Positions 32,042-39,168 of a DNA stretch of 64,000 nt are shown here, in pieces. The translations under genes and the position numbers were made by a program. This stretch comes from Jonesiaceae bacterium BS-20. Its GTDB lineage: Bacteria > Actinomycetota > Actinomycetes > Actinomycetales > Cellulomonadaceae. The notes under the pieces are model-generated. The model saw only the letters and a program-made list of their open reading frames with translations. It ran no database searches and was not told the DNA's origin. Location: positions 3,465,543 to 3,529,542 of the forward strand of contig CP146203.1 in NCBI GenBank assembly GCA_039995105.1. Direction: 5' to 3'. Within the stretch, counting starts at the first letter, position 1; every line of letters begins with the position of its first letter.

Positions 32042-32188
32042 TTACTTTCCCTTCTTGGCCTTGGTTGCGTCGATGCCGATCAATGCTGCGGCAATGATCG
32101 CTAGTGCCGCAGCAATGTTGTTGTCACCTACTACTAGGATCCCGGCTAGAAGCGCGAAGAGTCCTGCTGTGCTCTTGACTATGGTCAT
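32042..32188 (-). CDS. 48-residue membrane protein
   Basis: ATG at 32188, stop TAA at 32042-32044, three bases before the HTH start. Almost entirely hydrophobic (STAGLFALLAGILVV, IAAALAIIAAALIGI), with a Lys-rich C-terminus. One or two membrane spans. Not recognised; possibly a lysogeny-expressed membrane peptide. Confidence 0.55.
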   Translation of the reverse strand: MTIVKSTAGLFALLAGILVVGDNNIAAALAIIAAALIGIDATKAKKGK

Positions 32189-32213
32189 ATTCGTTTGGGA
32201 AACTTACCGGAGT

Positions 32214-32246
32214 GGGGTTGGAGCCACTGTCTCTGGCTCCAACCCC
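32214..32246. terminator. Perfect 13-bp hairpin inside the small cassette
   Basis: GGGGTTGGAGCCA (32214-32226) pairs with TGGCTCCAACCCC (32234-32246), loop CTGTCTC. It starts a few bases after the stop of the tiny peptide gene on the minus strand. It lacks a T-run, so it may be an attenuator or mRNA stabiliser. Confidence 0.6.
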
Positions 32247-32250
32247 TTTC

Positions 32251-32358
32251 CTACTTCTTTTTCTTAGTCTTGCGATTCTTTCCAATCGCTGTGACTAGTT
32301 GTGCAATTGCTGCAATGAGAGCGGCTATTGCTAGAAGCAATCCGGTAAGTGTTTCCAA
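32251..32358 (-). CDS. 35-residue amphipathic/hydrophobic peptide
   Basis: TTG start at 32358, seven bases after a strong GGAGG; stop TAG at 32251-32253. Sequence is a hydrophobic helix (LTGLLLAIAALIAAIAQL) followed by a highly basic end (GKNRKTKKKK). This is the profile of small membrane toxins, holins or exclusion peptides. Too short for homology; supported by promoter, ribosome-binding site and terminator. Confidence 0.5.
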   Translation of the reverse strand: METLTGLLLAIAALIAAIAQLVTAIGKNRKTKKKK

Positions 32359-32381
32359 TTTCTCACCTCCTTCATGCTTAA

Positions 32382-32387
32382 ATTATA
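32382..32387 (-). promoter_or_regulatory. Perfect TATAAT -10 box for the leftward cassette
   Basis: On the minus strand TATAAT lies 24 nt before the tiny peptide's TTG start. The -35 region (around TTACGG) is weak. It would transcribe the three-gene cassette leftwards, independently of the lytic operons, i.e. in the lysogen. Confidence 0.5.
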
Positions 32388-32440
32388 CACATAACTATGC
32401 CCGTAAGGCAAGTGGGTTTGGTGGGGAAAGTTTCTTTGGC

Positions 32441-32472
32441 TGCTACACTTTTGCTACATTTTCGGTGTAGCA
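32441..32472. repeat. TGCTACA repeats: candidate integrase arm sites
   Basis: TGCTACA at 32441-32447 and 32452-32458 (direct) and its complement TGTAGCA at 32466-32472 (inverted), 62-93 bp from the 3' end of tRNA-Lys. Clusters like this beside a tRNA attachment site are typical arm-type binding sites of tyrosine integrases. Confidence 0.5.
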
Positions 32473-32486
32473 ACCTGCAAATAATA

Positions 32487-32526
32487 AAAAGCGGTCCTGA
32501 CGTTTATGCACGTCAGGACCGCTTTT
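32487..32526 (-). terminator. Terminator of tRNA-Lys
   Basis: AAAAGCGGTCCTGACGT (32487-32503) pairs perfectly over 17 bp with 32510-32526. On the minus strand it follows the tRNA and ends in a T-run. If attachment lies within the tRNA, the prophage end supplies this terminator. Confidence 0.85.
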
Positions 32527-32533
32527 CTTACTG

Positions 32534-32606
32534 TGGGCCCGGCGGGGCTCGAACCCGCGACCTACGGATTAAAAGTCCGGAGCTCTACCAACTGAGCTAC
32601 AGGCCC
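32534..32606 (-). tRNA. tRNA-Lys (anticodon TTT)
   Basis: 73-nt cloverleaf on the minus strand: acceptor GGGCCTG paired with CGGGCCC, D-arm GCTCAGTTGGTAGAGC, anticodon loop CTTTTAA with TTT, T-arm GCGGGTTCGAGCCCCGC, discriminator A. CCA is not encoded. Its 3' end faces the prophage, so it is the likely attachment target, with the tRNA kept intact. Confidence 0.95.
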
Positions 32607-32811
32607 ACGGCGGTCACAATGAACCGCCAAGACTTAAGGATACGCAAAGAACCTCAATTTTCTAAATTGAAAGCCAATGTTAGTTGCGTGATTCACGCCT
32701 CAGATGTGGTTCTTGGATGCTGCGACGGGCTTGAATAGGAAGAATAACGGGCGGCAAAGGCCAACAAGAGATGAGAATTGGGTGGTTGACATGAGCCGAA
32801 AACATTGTCGA

Positions 32812-32856
32812 CCAGACCAGCCTAGGCCAGACCAGCCTAGGCCAGACCGAGCTAGG
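32812..32856. repeat. Three 15-bp tandem repeats
   Basis: CCAGACCAGCCTAGG at 32812-32826 and 32827-32841, with a variant CCAGACCGAGCTAGG at 32842-32856. Lies in the 270-bp non-coding gap between tRNA-Lys and the phosphodiesterase stop. Role unknown. Confidence 0.85.
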
Positions 32857-32877
32857 CTAGGCCAAGCCAACCCCGGG

Positions 32878-33627
32878 CTAGCGCAGCCCCTTGGCGGTCA
32901 ACCATCCGGCCAAGAAATGGGGGCGATCGGTAATAAGTCCGTCGGCTCCCAACTCAATCAGCAGCTCCCAGTGGTCAAGGTCGTTGGCGGTCCACACCAT
33001 GGCCTGCATACCTGCGCCGTGAATCTTGGCAATGAGCGTGGGGTCCTTGGCTACCTCGAGGATGTCTGGGTTGAGCATGACCGAGCCAACCTTGGCGCAC
33101 AGCTCAAACAAGCCGTCGTAGTCACCGTAGGTCAGGATGCCTCGGCGCCATTTGGGGGCAGCCTCAAATAGGGAGAGCACGGTTACGGGGTTGAACGACT
33201 GCAGGACGGTGCGGTTGCGTAGTCCGTGAGCCTCAGCAATCGCGACTACTCCGGCAACCTCGGTGGCGCTCCAGTCACCCTTGAACTCAAGGAGCAACTG
33301 CACCCGGCGGCTGCCCGCAAGCAACGCCGCAAACTCGGCAAACGTGGGCACGGTCGTTCCGGCGAAGGCGGGGGAGAAGTGACCACCGGCATCGAGAAGT
33401 TTGATCTGCGCAGCAGAAAAGTCCCCCACCTTCCCATGGCCTGAGGTGGTGCCGTTAAGGGTTTCATCATGGATGACCATGGCAACCCCGTCCTTGGACA
33501 GGACCACGTCCATCTCAATCCAATCCGCGCGCGCGGCAATGGCCGCAGTGAAGGCGGGCAGCGTGTTCTCCGGGGTTACGGACTTGTTGCCGCGGTGGGC
33601 CACAATTTGGATGGCAGCGTCAGGCAT
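32878..33627 (-). CDS. Glycerophosphodiester phosphodiesterase
   Basis: 249 residues from the ATG at 33627, chosen for its AAGGAG; an in-frame ATG at 33741 overlaps the upstream gene and has no ribosome-binding site. It shows the GDPD signature VAHRGNKSVTPENTLPAF near the start, EMDVVLSKDGVAMVIHDETL, LLLEFKG, and a closing VMLNPD...GADGLITDRP. No signal peptide, so cytoplasmic hydrolysis of glycerophosphodiesters to glycerol-3-phosphate. Confidence 0.9.
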   Translation of the reverse strand: MPDAAIQIVAHRGNKSVTPENTLPAFTAAIAARADWIEMDVVLSKDGVAMVIHDETLNGTTSGHGKVGDFSAAQIKLLDAGGHFSPAFAGTTVPTFAEFAALLAGSRRVQLLLEFKGDWSATEVAGVVAIAEAHGLRNRTVLQSFNPVTVLSLFEAAPKWRRGILTYGDYDGLFELCAKVGSVMLNPDILEVAKDPTLIAKIHGAGMQAMVWTANDLDHWELLIELGADGLITDRPHFLAGWLTAKGLR

Positions 33628-33722
33628 GGCCTGGGTCTCCTTGGTGCGAAGGTGTTGGGTGGCTAAGCGCTCGGCGCGCAGCATGGCCCGGCGCAGCTTC
33701 GCGCGGGCGGTGTTGTGCGGAT

Positions 33723-34448
33723 TTACGGCAGAATCAGCCATGCACCCAGCGTAAGGCAACCGAGGGTCAGAATCAGGAATATGGCGAGCCACACGGGCGC
33801 GGGTAGCCACGTGATTTGGCCCAGCATATCCGCGTCGCTTGTGCGGGCGCGGGCTGGGGTGCGGCGCCGCTGGGATGCAAGTTCGAGAACCGGGCGCGGA
33901 GCGGCAAACAGCAGGAACAATACGAGTGCGTAGGCCAGGTACACCTGGATCGCAGCCGGGGCAAAGAACGTGACCGCGCCTATGACCACGCCGGTAGCCA
34001 GGAGGGACCACAGCCCGTACCAGTTCCGGATCTTGAGTAACATGAGCGCCAAGATCAGGACAAAACCCCACAGCAGTCCGGCCGACCATCCGCGTGAAAG
34101 CGCCCACGCGCCCAACAGGCCCGTCACCGCTGGCCCCGTATATCCGGCTGCCGCGGTCAAGATCATGCCCAGCCCCCGTGGCCGGCCACGCGTGACCGTG
34201 AGCCCCGAAGTATCCGAGTGCAGCGTGATCGCCCCCAGCTGCCGCCCGGCCAACAGTGCCAGGAACGCGTGACTACCCTCATGCACGATCGTGACCACAT
34301 TGCGCAGCACCCGCCAGGTTGGCCGCCACAGCACAAGCGCCAGAACCACCGCGGCAACAATAGCGGTAGCGGTCAGCGACAGCGGCGCGGTGGGCTCGGC
34401 AATCTGTTGCCAAACTGTTTGCCACGCGGAAAGTTCTGGTTGATCCAT
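33723..34448 (-). CDS. M50-like membrane metallopeptidase
   Basis: 241 residues with about six membrane spans. An HEGSH motif (HExxH) at about residues 56-60 and a later NWYG segment fit the M50B-like family of actinobacterial integral membrane proteins. Proteolytic activity is expected from the motif but unproven; substrate unknown. Its stop lies about 100 bp upstream of the phosphodiesterase start, so the two may be co-transcribed. Confidence 0.75.
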   Translation of the reverse strand: MDQPELSAWQTVWQQIAEPTAPLSLTATAIVAAVVLALVLWRPTWRVLRNVVTIVHEGSHAFLALLAGRQLGAITLHSDTSGLTVTRGRPRGLGMILTAAAGYTGPAVTGLLGAWALSRGWSAGLLWGFVLILALMLLKIRNWYGLWSLLATGVVIGAVTFFAPAAIQVYLAYALVLFLLFAAPRPVLELASQRRRTPARARTSDADMLGQITWLPAPVWLAIFLILTLGCLTLGAWLILP

Positions 34449-34681
34449 GGGCTTATTGGAACATATTTATCTGAACGCTTGCTGCGGCGGTTGGGCAGGG
34501 ACCCGTGACTGCCCCCAGATTCCCGGGACGGGCGCGTGATTGAAGCACTTGGCCCTGGAAGACCGCGTTCTCCGAGAGCACCGTTTTACCAGCGGTGACC
34601 GGTGTGAAAAAGGAATAGGCTTAAGGAGGCGCGCGTTGACCAAGGTAGACGCAGGCGCGCCGGAACCGGATGGAGAAAATC

Positions 34682-35125
34682 ATGACTTACCCAGTGCTCA
34701 AGACCGATCAGCAATGGCGGGCGGAGCTCAGCCCCCAGGAGTACCAGGTGCTACGCCAGGCTGGAACCGAGCGTCCCGGCACGGGTGAGCTCCTACATGA
34801 GGACCGCACGGGGATCTACGCATGCCGCGGTTGCGGCGCTGAGCTCTTCCGTTCCGAGACCAAGTTCGATGCCCATTGCGGATGGCCCAGCTTCTTTGAG
34901 CCCGGTGCCACGGACGCGGTTAAGCACGTTGAAGACAACAGCCTAGGCATGGCCCGCACCGAGGTTTTGTGCGCAACCTGTGGCTCACACCTTGGCCACA
35001 TATTTGCCGATGCCCCACAAACGCCAACCGGCAACCGGTACTGCATGAACTCGGTTTCGTTGACATTCGCGGAGCGGGCTGACTCTGACGAGGGCGCGGA
35101 CGGTTCTGAGGGACCAACCGCGTGA
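34682..35125 (+). CDS. msrB: Peptide methionine-(R)-S-oxide reductase
   Basis: 147 residues from ATG 34682 (an ATG four codons earlier is possible). Zinc ligands CRGC and CATC, HCGWPSFFEP, GSHLGHIF and the catalytic RYCMNS near the C-terminus are diagnostic of MsrB. It repairs methionine-R-sulfoxide. A short acidic tail follows. The stop overlaps the next gene (GTGA). Confidence 0.95.
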   Translation: MTYPVLKTDQQWRAELSPQEYQVLRQAGTERPGTGELLHEDRTGIYACRGCGAELFRSETKFDAHCGWPSFFEPGATDAVKHVEDNSLGMARTEVLCATCGSHLGHIFADAPQTPTGNRYCMNSVSLTFAERADSDEGADGSEGPTA

Positions 35126-35793
35126 GCCCACAACCGCTTGCGGGCTCGTCCGCGCGCTGGTTGCCCTCTGGGAACCAGCCGCGGCGCCCGGCGTCGTTAG
35201 ATCCCGTTGCTGCCGCCGGGATCCCCGGAGGACTTGACCCACAACTGAGTGGGGAAATCGCCCACATGACCGCGGGTGTGATTGTTGACCGCGGGCGGGC
35301 AGAAGCTGCCCCCGATGTGGTCGAGCGGCTCATTACGCTGGTGGACCGCGAGGGCATAGACGTGGTGGCGGGGATGTGGGCCGATTCTCCGGCGACCACC
35401 CTGCCCGGAGTGCTGTGGCGGATGTACTCGCTACGCGAGCAAGTGCGCAAGGCCCCGGACATGGTCACGGACCATTACCGTGCGGGGCTGGCCGCCGCTG
35501 AAGTCCAGCACGCCGTTGTTGGCGTCACCGAGCCGCCCGTGCCCGCCGACCTCCTAGCGCTGTTGGACACAGTACTGTCAGGCCTTTTCACGGGAGATTT
35601 CGCGGTTGCATTGGAACGGGCCGCGGCCTTTTGTAGGGTGCTCTCAACCGGGGCAGCCTACGAGGCACAGCGTTTAGAAGAGTCGGATGCCTTGACCGCA
35701 CGTAAATTGGTGCGGGTCGCCCTAGACCACAGTGCAGTTGCAGCCGAGCTGACCTCAGCTGCGCAACTGTGGCGGCAAGATAAGCTCGACTAG
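35122..35793 (+). CDS. Hypothetical actinobacterial helical protein
   Basis: 223 residues, GTG start overlapping msrB by four bases. First 35 residues are disordered; the rest is helical with no transmembrane part (VVERLITLVDREGIDVVAGMWADS, YSLREQVRKAPD). A paired actinobacterial gene with no recognised domain. Likely co-expressed with msrB. Confidence 0.65.
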   Translation: MSPQPLAGSSARWLPSGNQPRRPASLDPVAAAGIPGGLDPQLSGEIAHMTAGVIVDRGRAEAAPDVVERLITLVDREGIDVVAGMWADSPATTLPGVLWRMYSLREQVRKAPDMVTDHYRAGLAAAEVQHAVVGVTEPPVPADLLALLDTVLSGLFTGDFAVALERAAAFCRVLSTGAAYEAQRLEESDALTARKLVRVALDHSAVAAELTSAAQLWRQDKLD

Positions 35794-36268
35794 CACCTGC
35801 GTTTCCTGCGGTCGAAGCAGCGAAAGTATGCCGCGATGTGATGCGATTTACCTGTGATAAGCGTTAAGCAAATTCTTTGGGCAAGTCCCCCATACACTCG
35901 CTAAGATAGAGACTGAACGTCGGGCTGTGGTAGCCCCGGGCTCCAAATTTAGCCGCTTCGAGCGGCCTCGTGCCGAGAGGCGCTCCCGGTCCGGCGTTCT
36001 TTTTTATGCCCAAAAACTGGGACCCCGCCGCGGTGCAGCTGGATGTGGGTAAGAGTGGGAAAATAGCCAAGTGAGTCGAATTAGGCCGTTAGGCCTTACC
36101 AAACCCTGACTCTTTTTGATAAGTTCACTGGAGATTCGCCCAAACAAAGGCAGAGTTGTGTAAATAACACGCCCGTGGGTTGGGTATCTACCCGATTCCT
36201 GCCCTAGGCTGTAAATGTTCGTACCAGGGTTGTGAAGCAACCATGAGCCAACCGTAACGGAGCATGCT
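35794..36268 (+). other. 475-bp intergenic region with possible small RNA
   Basis: No protein-coding frame is convincing. The left part contains a possible promoter (TTGGGC at 35878-35883, TAAGAT near 35902). The middle holds three GC hairpins and a T-run (see 35910-36006). The right part, AT-richer, leads into the DUF47-pit operon, whose GTG start at 36269 is preceded by ACGGAG. Confidence 0.6.
35910..36006 (+). ncRNA. Candidate structured small RNA
   Basis: GGGCT (35922-35926) pairs with AGCCC (35932-35936); GCCGC (35952-35956) with GCGGC (35962-35966); GCCG near 35972 with CGGC near 35993, ending in a T-run at 35999-36005. With the upstream promoter-like sequence this would give a transcript of about 95 nt with three stems. 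No known RNA family is recognised. Confidence 0.35.
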
Positions 36269-36889
36269 GTGCGCCTGCGCTTTACCCCGCGCGATTCGTC
36301 GTTCTTTGATCTACTCGCAGAACTAGCCGGCCACTTGGTGACCGGAGCAAATCTTCTCGGCGAACTCCTCGGAGCTCAACGTCCCGAGCGCAAGGCGATT
36401 GGCAAACTTATTGCTGACGCCGAGCACAACGCGGACAACGCCACCCACGCGATCATGCGCCGCCTGAACCAGACCTTTGTGACCCCGCTTGACCGGGATG
36501 ACATTGCTGGCTTGGCGTCCGCGCTTGACGACTGCATGGACTATATGGAAGAGGCCGCCGACCTCATCGTCCTGTACAAGCTGGAAGAAATCCCCGCCAA
36601 AGTTTCAGAGCAGATCTCTGTCCTGCAGCGTTGTGCTGAACTTACGCATGAGGCAATGCCACACTTGCGTTCGATGGGCGACCTCTCTGAGTACGTCATT
36701 GAGATCAACCGCCTTGAAAACCAGGCTGACAAGGCTCACCGTAAACTCCTTGCGCAGATGTTTGATGAGATCACCGATCCCATCCACCTGATGAAGCTCA
36801 AGGAAGTTGTTGAGACGCTCGAGGATGCAGCCGATGCATTTGAGACCGTGGCCAACATGGTTGAGACCATCGCGCTCAAGGAGTCCTGA
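36269..36889 (+). CDS. DUF47 PhoU-like protein, Pit accessory
   Basis: 206 residues, all helical. The PhoU_div/DUF47 pattern is clear: MRLRFTPRDSSFFDLLAELA, DAEHNADNATHAIMRRLNQTFVTPLDRDDIAGLASALDD, and a mirrored C-terminal half (LENQADKAHRKLLAQMFDE). Such proteins are encoded before Pit transporters and are thought to regulate them. The Pit gene starts five bases after its stop. Confidence 0.93.
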   Translation: MRLRFTPRDSSFFDLLAELAGHLVTGANLLGELLGAQRPERKAIGKLIADAEHNADNATHAIMRRLNQTFVTPLDRDDIAGLASALDDCMDYMEEAADLIVLYKLEEIPAKVSEQISVLQRCAELTHEAMPHLRSMGDLSEYVIEINRLENQADKAHRKLLAQMFDEITDPIHLMKLKEVVETLEDAADAFETVANMVETIALKES

Positions 36890-36894
36890 CTTAA

Positions 36895-37929
36895 GTGGAA
36901 ATTGCGCTCGTAGTTCTTGTCGTCGCGCTCGCGCTCGGCTTTGACTACACAAACGGATTTCACGATGCCGCAAATGCTATTGCGACATCGGTCTCGACCC
37001 GGGCACTAACGCCACGGGCCGCGTTGATCATGGCTGCGGTCATGAACTTCATCGGTGCCCTGTTGGGCACCGAGGTAGCCGAGACCATTGCCAAGGAGAT
37101 TGTTAACCTTGAGCCGCCGCCGAGTTTGAATGCGGCTGACATGCTGTCGTTTAACCATATGGCGCTGATCGTTATCATCGCCGCCCTGGTTGGTGCGATT
37201 GTTTGGAACCTGATCACCTGGTGGTTTGGTTTGCCGTCATCCTCAACCCACGCACTCATTGGTGGACTTGTGGGCGCAGGCCTGGCTGCTTCACTTGGTG
37301 TGCACTGGGACTCCGTGTTCAACAAGGTCGTTCTGCCAATGTTTATCTCCCCGATCGTTGGATTCGGGTTGGCATTCATTGTCATGGTGGCGGTCCTTTG
37401 GATCTTTCAGAAGGCCTCACCATCCAAGGCAAACCGTCGGTTCCGTATTGCCCAGACCGCGTCTGCCGGAGCAATGGCTCTTGGACACGGTCTGCAAGAC
37501 GCGCAAAAGACCATGGGGGTTATCTACCTGGCGCTGTTGACCGTCGGCTTTGCTGACCCGGCTAAGGGGATCCCACTGTGGGTTAAACTCGCAGCGGCCG
37601 CCGCCATTTCTGCCGGTACCTATGCGGGTGGTTGGCGCATCATGCGTACCCTTGGACGCAAGATCATTGAGCTGGACCCGGCGCGCGGATTTGTTGCCGA
37701 GGCGGTCTCCGCACTCGTGCTGTACTTCAACGCGTTTGTGCTGCACGCACCTGTTTCCACCACGCACACCATCACCACCGCGATCATGGGTGTTGGCGCT
37801 ACCAAGCGCCTGTCAGCCGTACGCTGGGGTGTTGCCAAGTCAATTGGTGTTGCTTGGGTTCTCACCATCCCGGCCGCAGCCGCCGTGGCTGCCGTATTCT
37901 TCTACGTGTTCCATGCGATCTTTGGCTAA
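36895..37929 (+). CDS. pitA: Low-affinity inorganic phosphate transporter
   Basis: 344 residues, about ten spans. Pit family duplicated signatures are present: FDYTNGFHDAANAIATS near the start, GLPSSSTHALIGGLVGAGLA, and GHGLQDAQKTMGVIYLA; the second HAPVSTTHTITTAIMGVGA closes the repeat. Proton- or metal-coupled phosphate uptake. It is followed by a strong terminator. Confidence 0.95.
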   Translation: MEIALVVLVVALALGFDYTNGFHDAANAIATSVSTRALTPRAALIMAAVMNFIGALLGTEVAETIAKEIVNLEPPPSLNAADMLSFNHMALIVIIAALVGAIVWNLITWWFGLPSSSTHALIGGLVGAGLAASLGVHWDSVFNKVVLPMFISPIVGFGLAFIVMVAVLWIFQKASPSKANRRFRIAQTASAGAMALGHGLQDAQKTMGVIYLALLTVGFADPAKGIPLWVKLAAAAAISAGTYAGGWRIMRTLGRKIIELDPARGFVAEAVSALVLYFNAFVLHAPVSTTHTITTAIMGVGATKRLSAVRWGVAKSIGVAWVLTIPAAAAVAAVFFYVFHAIFG

Positions 37930-37958
37930 GTAGTAACTTCTTGAACCTTGTACCGTAG

Positions 37959-37995
37959 GCGGGTAGTTACCAAATGGTAGCTACCCGCTTTTTTT
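37959..37995 (+). terminator. Rho-independent terminator of the DUF47-pitA operon
   Basis: GCGGGTAGTTACC (37959-37971) pairs with GGTAGCTACCCGC (37976-37988; one G-T pair), then seven T. Confidence 0.95.
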
Positions 37996-38112
37996 GTGCC
38001 GTAACAATGCCTACGTTTGCCAGTCCAAGATGGCAAAGTAGCCCAGGGCAGGGCGGAACACGACAATACACGGCCCCTACCGCGATGCTGCGTACTAGCA
38101 TGCAGCGCCGGG

Positions 38113-39168
38113 TCAGAAGAGAATGGGGCGCACTAACTCGACGCCGATGATCTGTGGCGCAGGGTTTGTTGAACCGGCAGTTTGGACTACGTGGGCCACA
38201 AAGGCATCCCCGGGGGCCAAGTACGGATCTTTATTTGGCAGGGCCTTAGTCAGTTCAGCACTTGTCCACTGCGTTAGCCCCGCAAACAGGGTCTTCAAGA
38301 CCGGACGGTGGGTGCACAGGACCGTGGCAGTGGTGCCCACGATGAGGCTATTGACCGCAAGGCTGACCAGCTCGGGGTTGCGCTCGTGGCTGGCCTCAGT
38401 CAGTTCCTCAAGGTGCACGCTCTTGATTTTGGTGTGCTGCTCGTAGGGCGCAACCGTTTGAGCACACCGGCTCCACTGGCTCGTGACCACGTGTGAAATA
38501 CCGTAACTCGCCAGGATCGGGATCAGAGCCTGGGCCTGAGCCACCCCGAGGGGAGTCAGCGGGCGCTGATCGGTGGCCCCTTGCCACTGTGCCCTTGCTA
38601 GGGCCTTACCGTGGCGGACCACAATGATGGCTCGGGAGTCGAGTTCACCCCTGCGGTGGGCCTTTTCTAGAGCTCCCAGCGGGGTTCTATCAGCGGCGCG
38701 GCTCAATTTCTTGACCGCTTGGGCCACGGGAAGCCATTTGAATTCATCGACCTCCGTAGGGTCCACGGAACGCACCGGCATGCGAGCAGATAAGGCGGGG
38801 TCCTTAGCGGAAGCGACACGGGCAGCCCAATAGTGCACGCGCTTGAGCTCACCCTCGGGGGTTACGTACTGCAGGCCCGGCAGAGGAATGCCAAGGTGGA
38901 TGGCCTTGCCGGTTTCCTCCTGCACCTCGCGTACCGCAGCTGCGGGTAACGTCTCACCTGGGTCTACCTTGCCCTTGGGCCAAGACCAGTCATCGTAGCG
39001 GGGGCGGTGAATGAGTAGGACCTCAAGAACTTCATGCTTGACGCGCCAAACGATTGCCCCGGCACATTCAATAACTGACACCCGGCTTTGGGACTGCGGG
39101 CCAACGCCTGTCTGCCCGCGGACCCGTCCACCCGAGACCTTATTCTTAGGAATCTTGCGTAATTTCAA
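38113..39168 (-). CDS. NUDIX hydrolase fused to histidine phosphatase (MutT1-like)
   Basis: 351 residues from TTG 39168, which overlaps the ppk stop (TTGA). Residues about 33-165 are a NUDIX domain with [22 protein letters not shown]. Residues about 180-345 are a histidine phosphatase domain with the [10 protein letters not shown] catalytic motif and CTHRPVL. This two-domain layout is that of mycobacterial MutT1, which removes oxidised nucleotides and diadenosine polyphosphates. Coupled translation with ppk suggests a shared nucleotide/polyphosphate role. Confidence 0.88.
   Translation of the reverse strand: MKLRKIPKNKVSGGRVRGQTGVGPQSQSRVSVIECAGAIVWRVKHEVLEVLLIHRPRYDDWSWPKGKVDPGETLPAAAVREVQEETGKAIHLGIPLPGLQYVTPEGELKRVHYWAARVASAKDPALSARMPVRSVDPTEVDEFKWLPVAQAVKKLSRAADRTPLGALEKAHRRGELDSRAIIVVRHGKALARAQWQGATDQRPLTPLGVAQAQALIPILASYGISHVVTSQWSRCAQTVAPYEQHTKIKSVHLEELTEASHERNPELVSLAVNSLIVGTTATVLCTHRPVLKTLFAGLTQWTSAELTKALPNKDPYLAPGDAFVAHVVQTAGSTNPAPQIIGVELVRPILF

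Larger units (their letters stand above)
1..32533. mobile_element. Integrated HK97-type siphovirus prophage (left end outside window)
   Basis: An almost uninterrupted run of phage genes: divergent repressor region, early operon, then terminase, portal, protease, capsid, connector, tail, lysis and holin genes in canonical order. It ends against the 3' side of a tRNA-Lys gene, a common target of tyrosine integrases. No integrase or large recombinase gene is visible, so the left attachment site and integrase are presumed to lie before position 1. All morphogenesis genes look intact, with no obvious stop or frameshift other than the expected tail-chaperone slip, so the element may be functional. 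The exact right boundary (about 32,470-32,580) is inferred. Confidence 0.93.

Noticed and set aside
33628..34107. N-terminal extension of the phosphodiesterase to 34107
   Set aside because: Overlaps the M50-like gene in another frame; a good AAGGAG precedes the ATG at 33627 and the family starts just before VAHRG.
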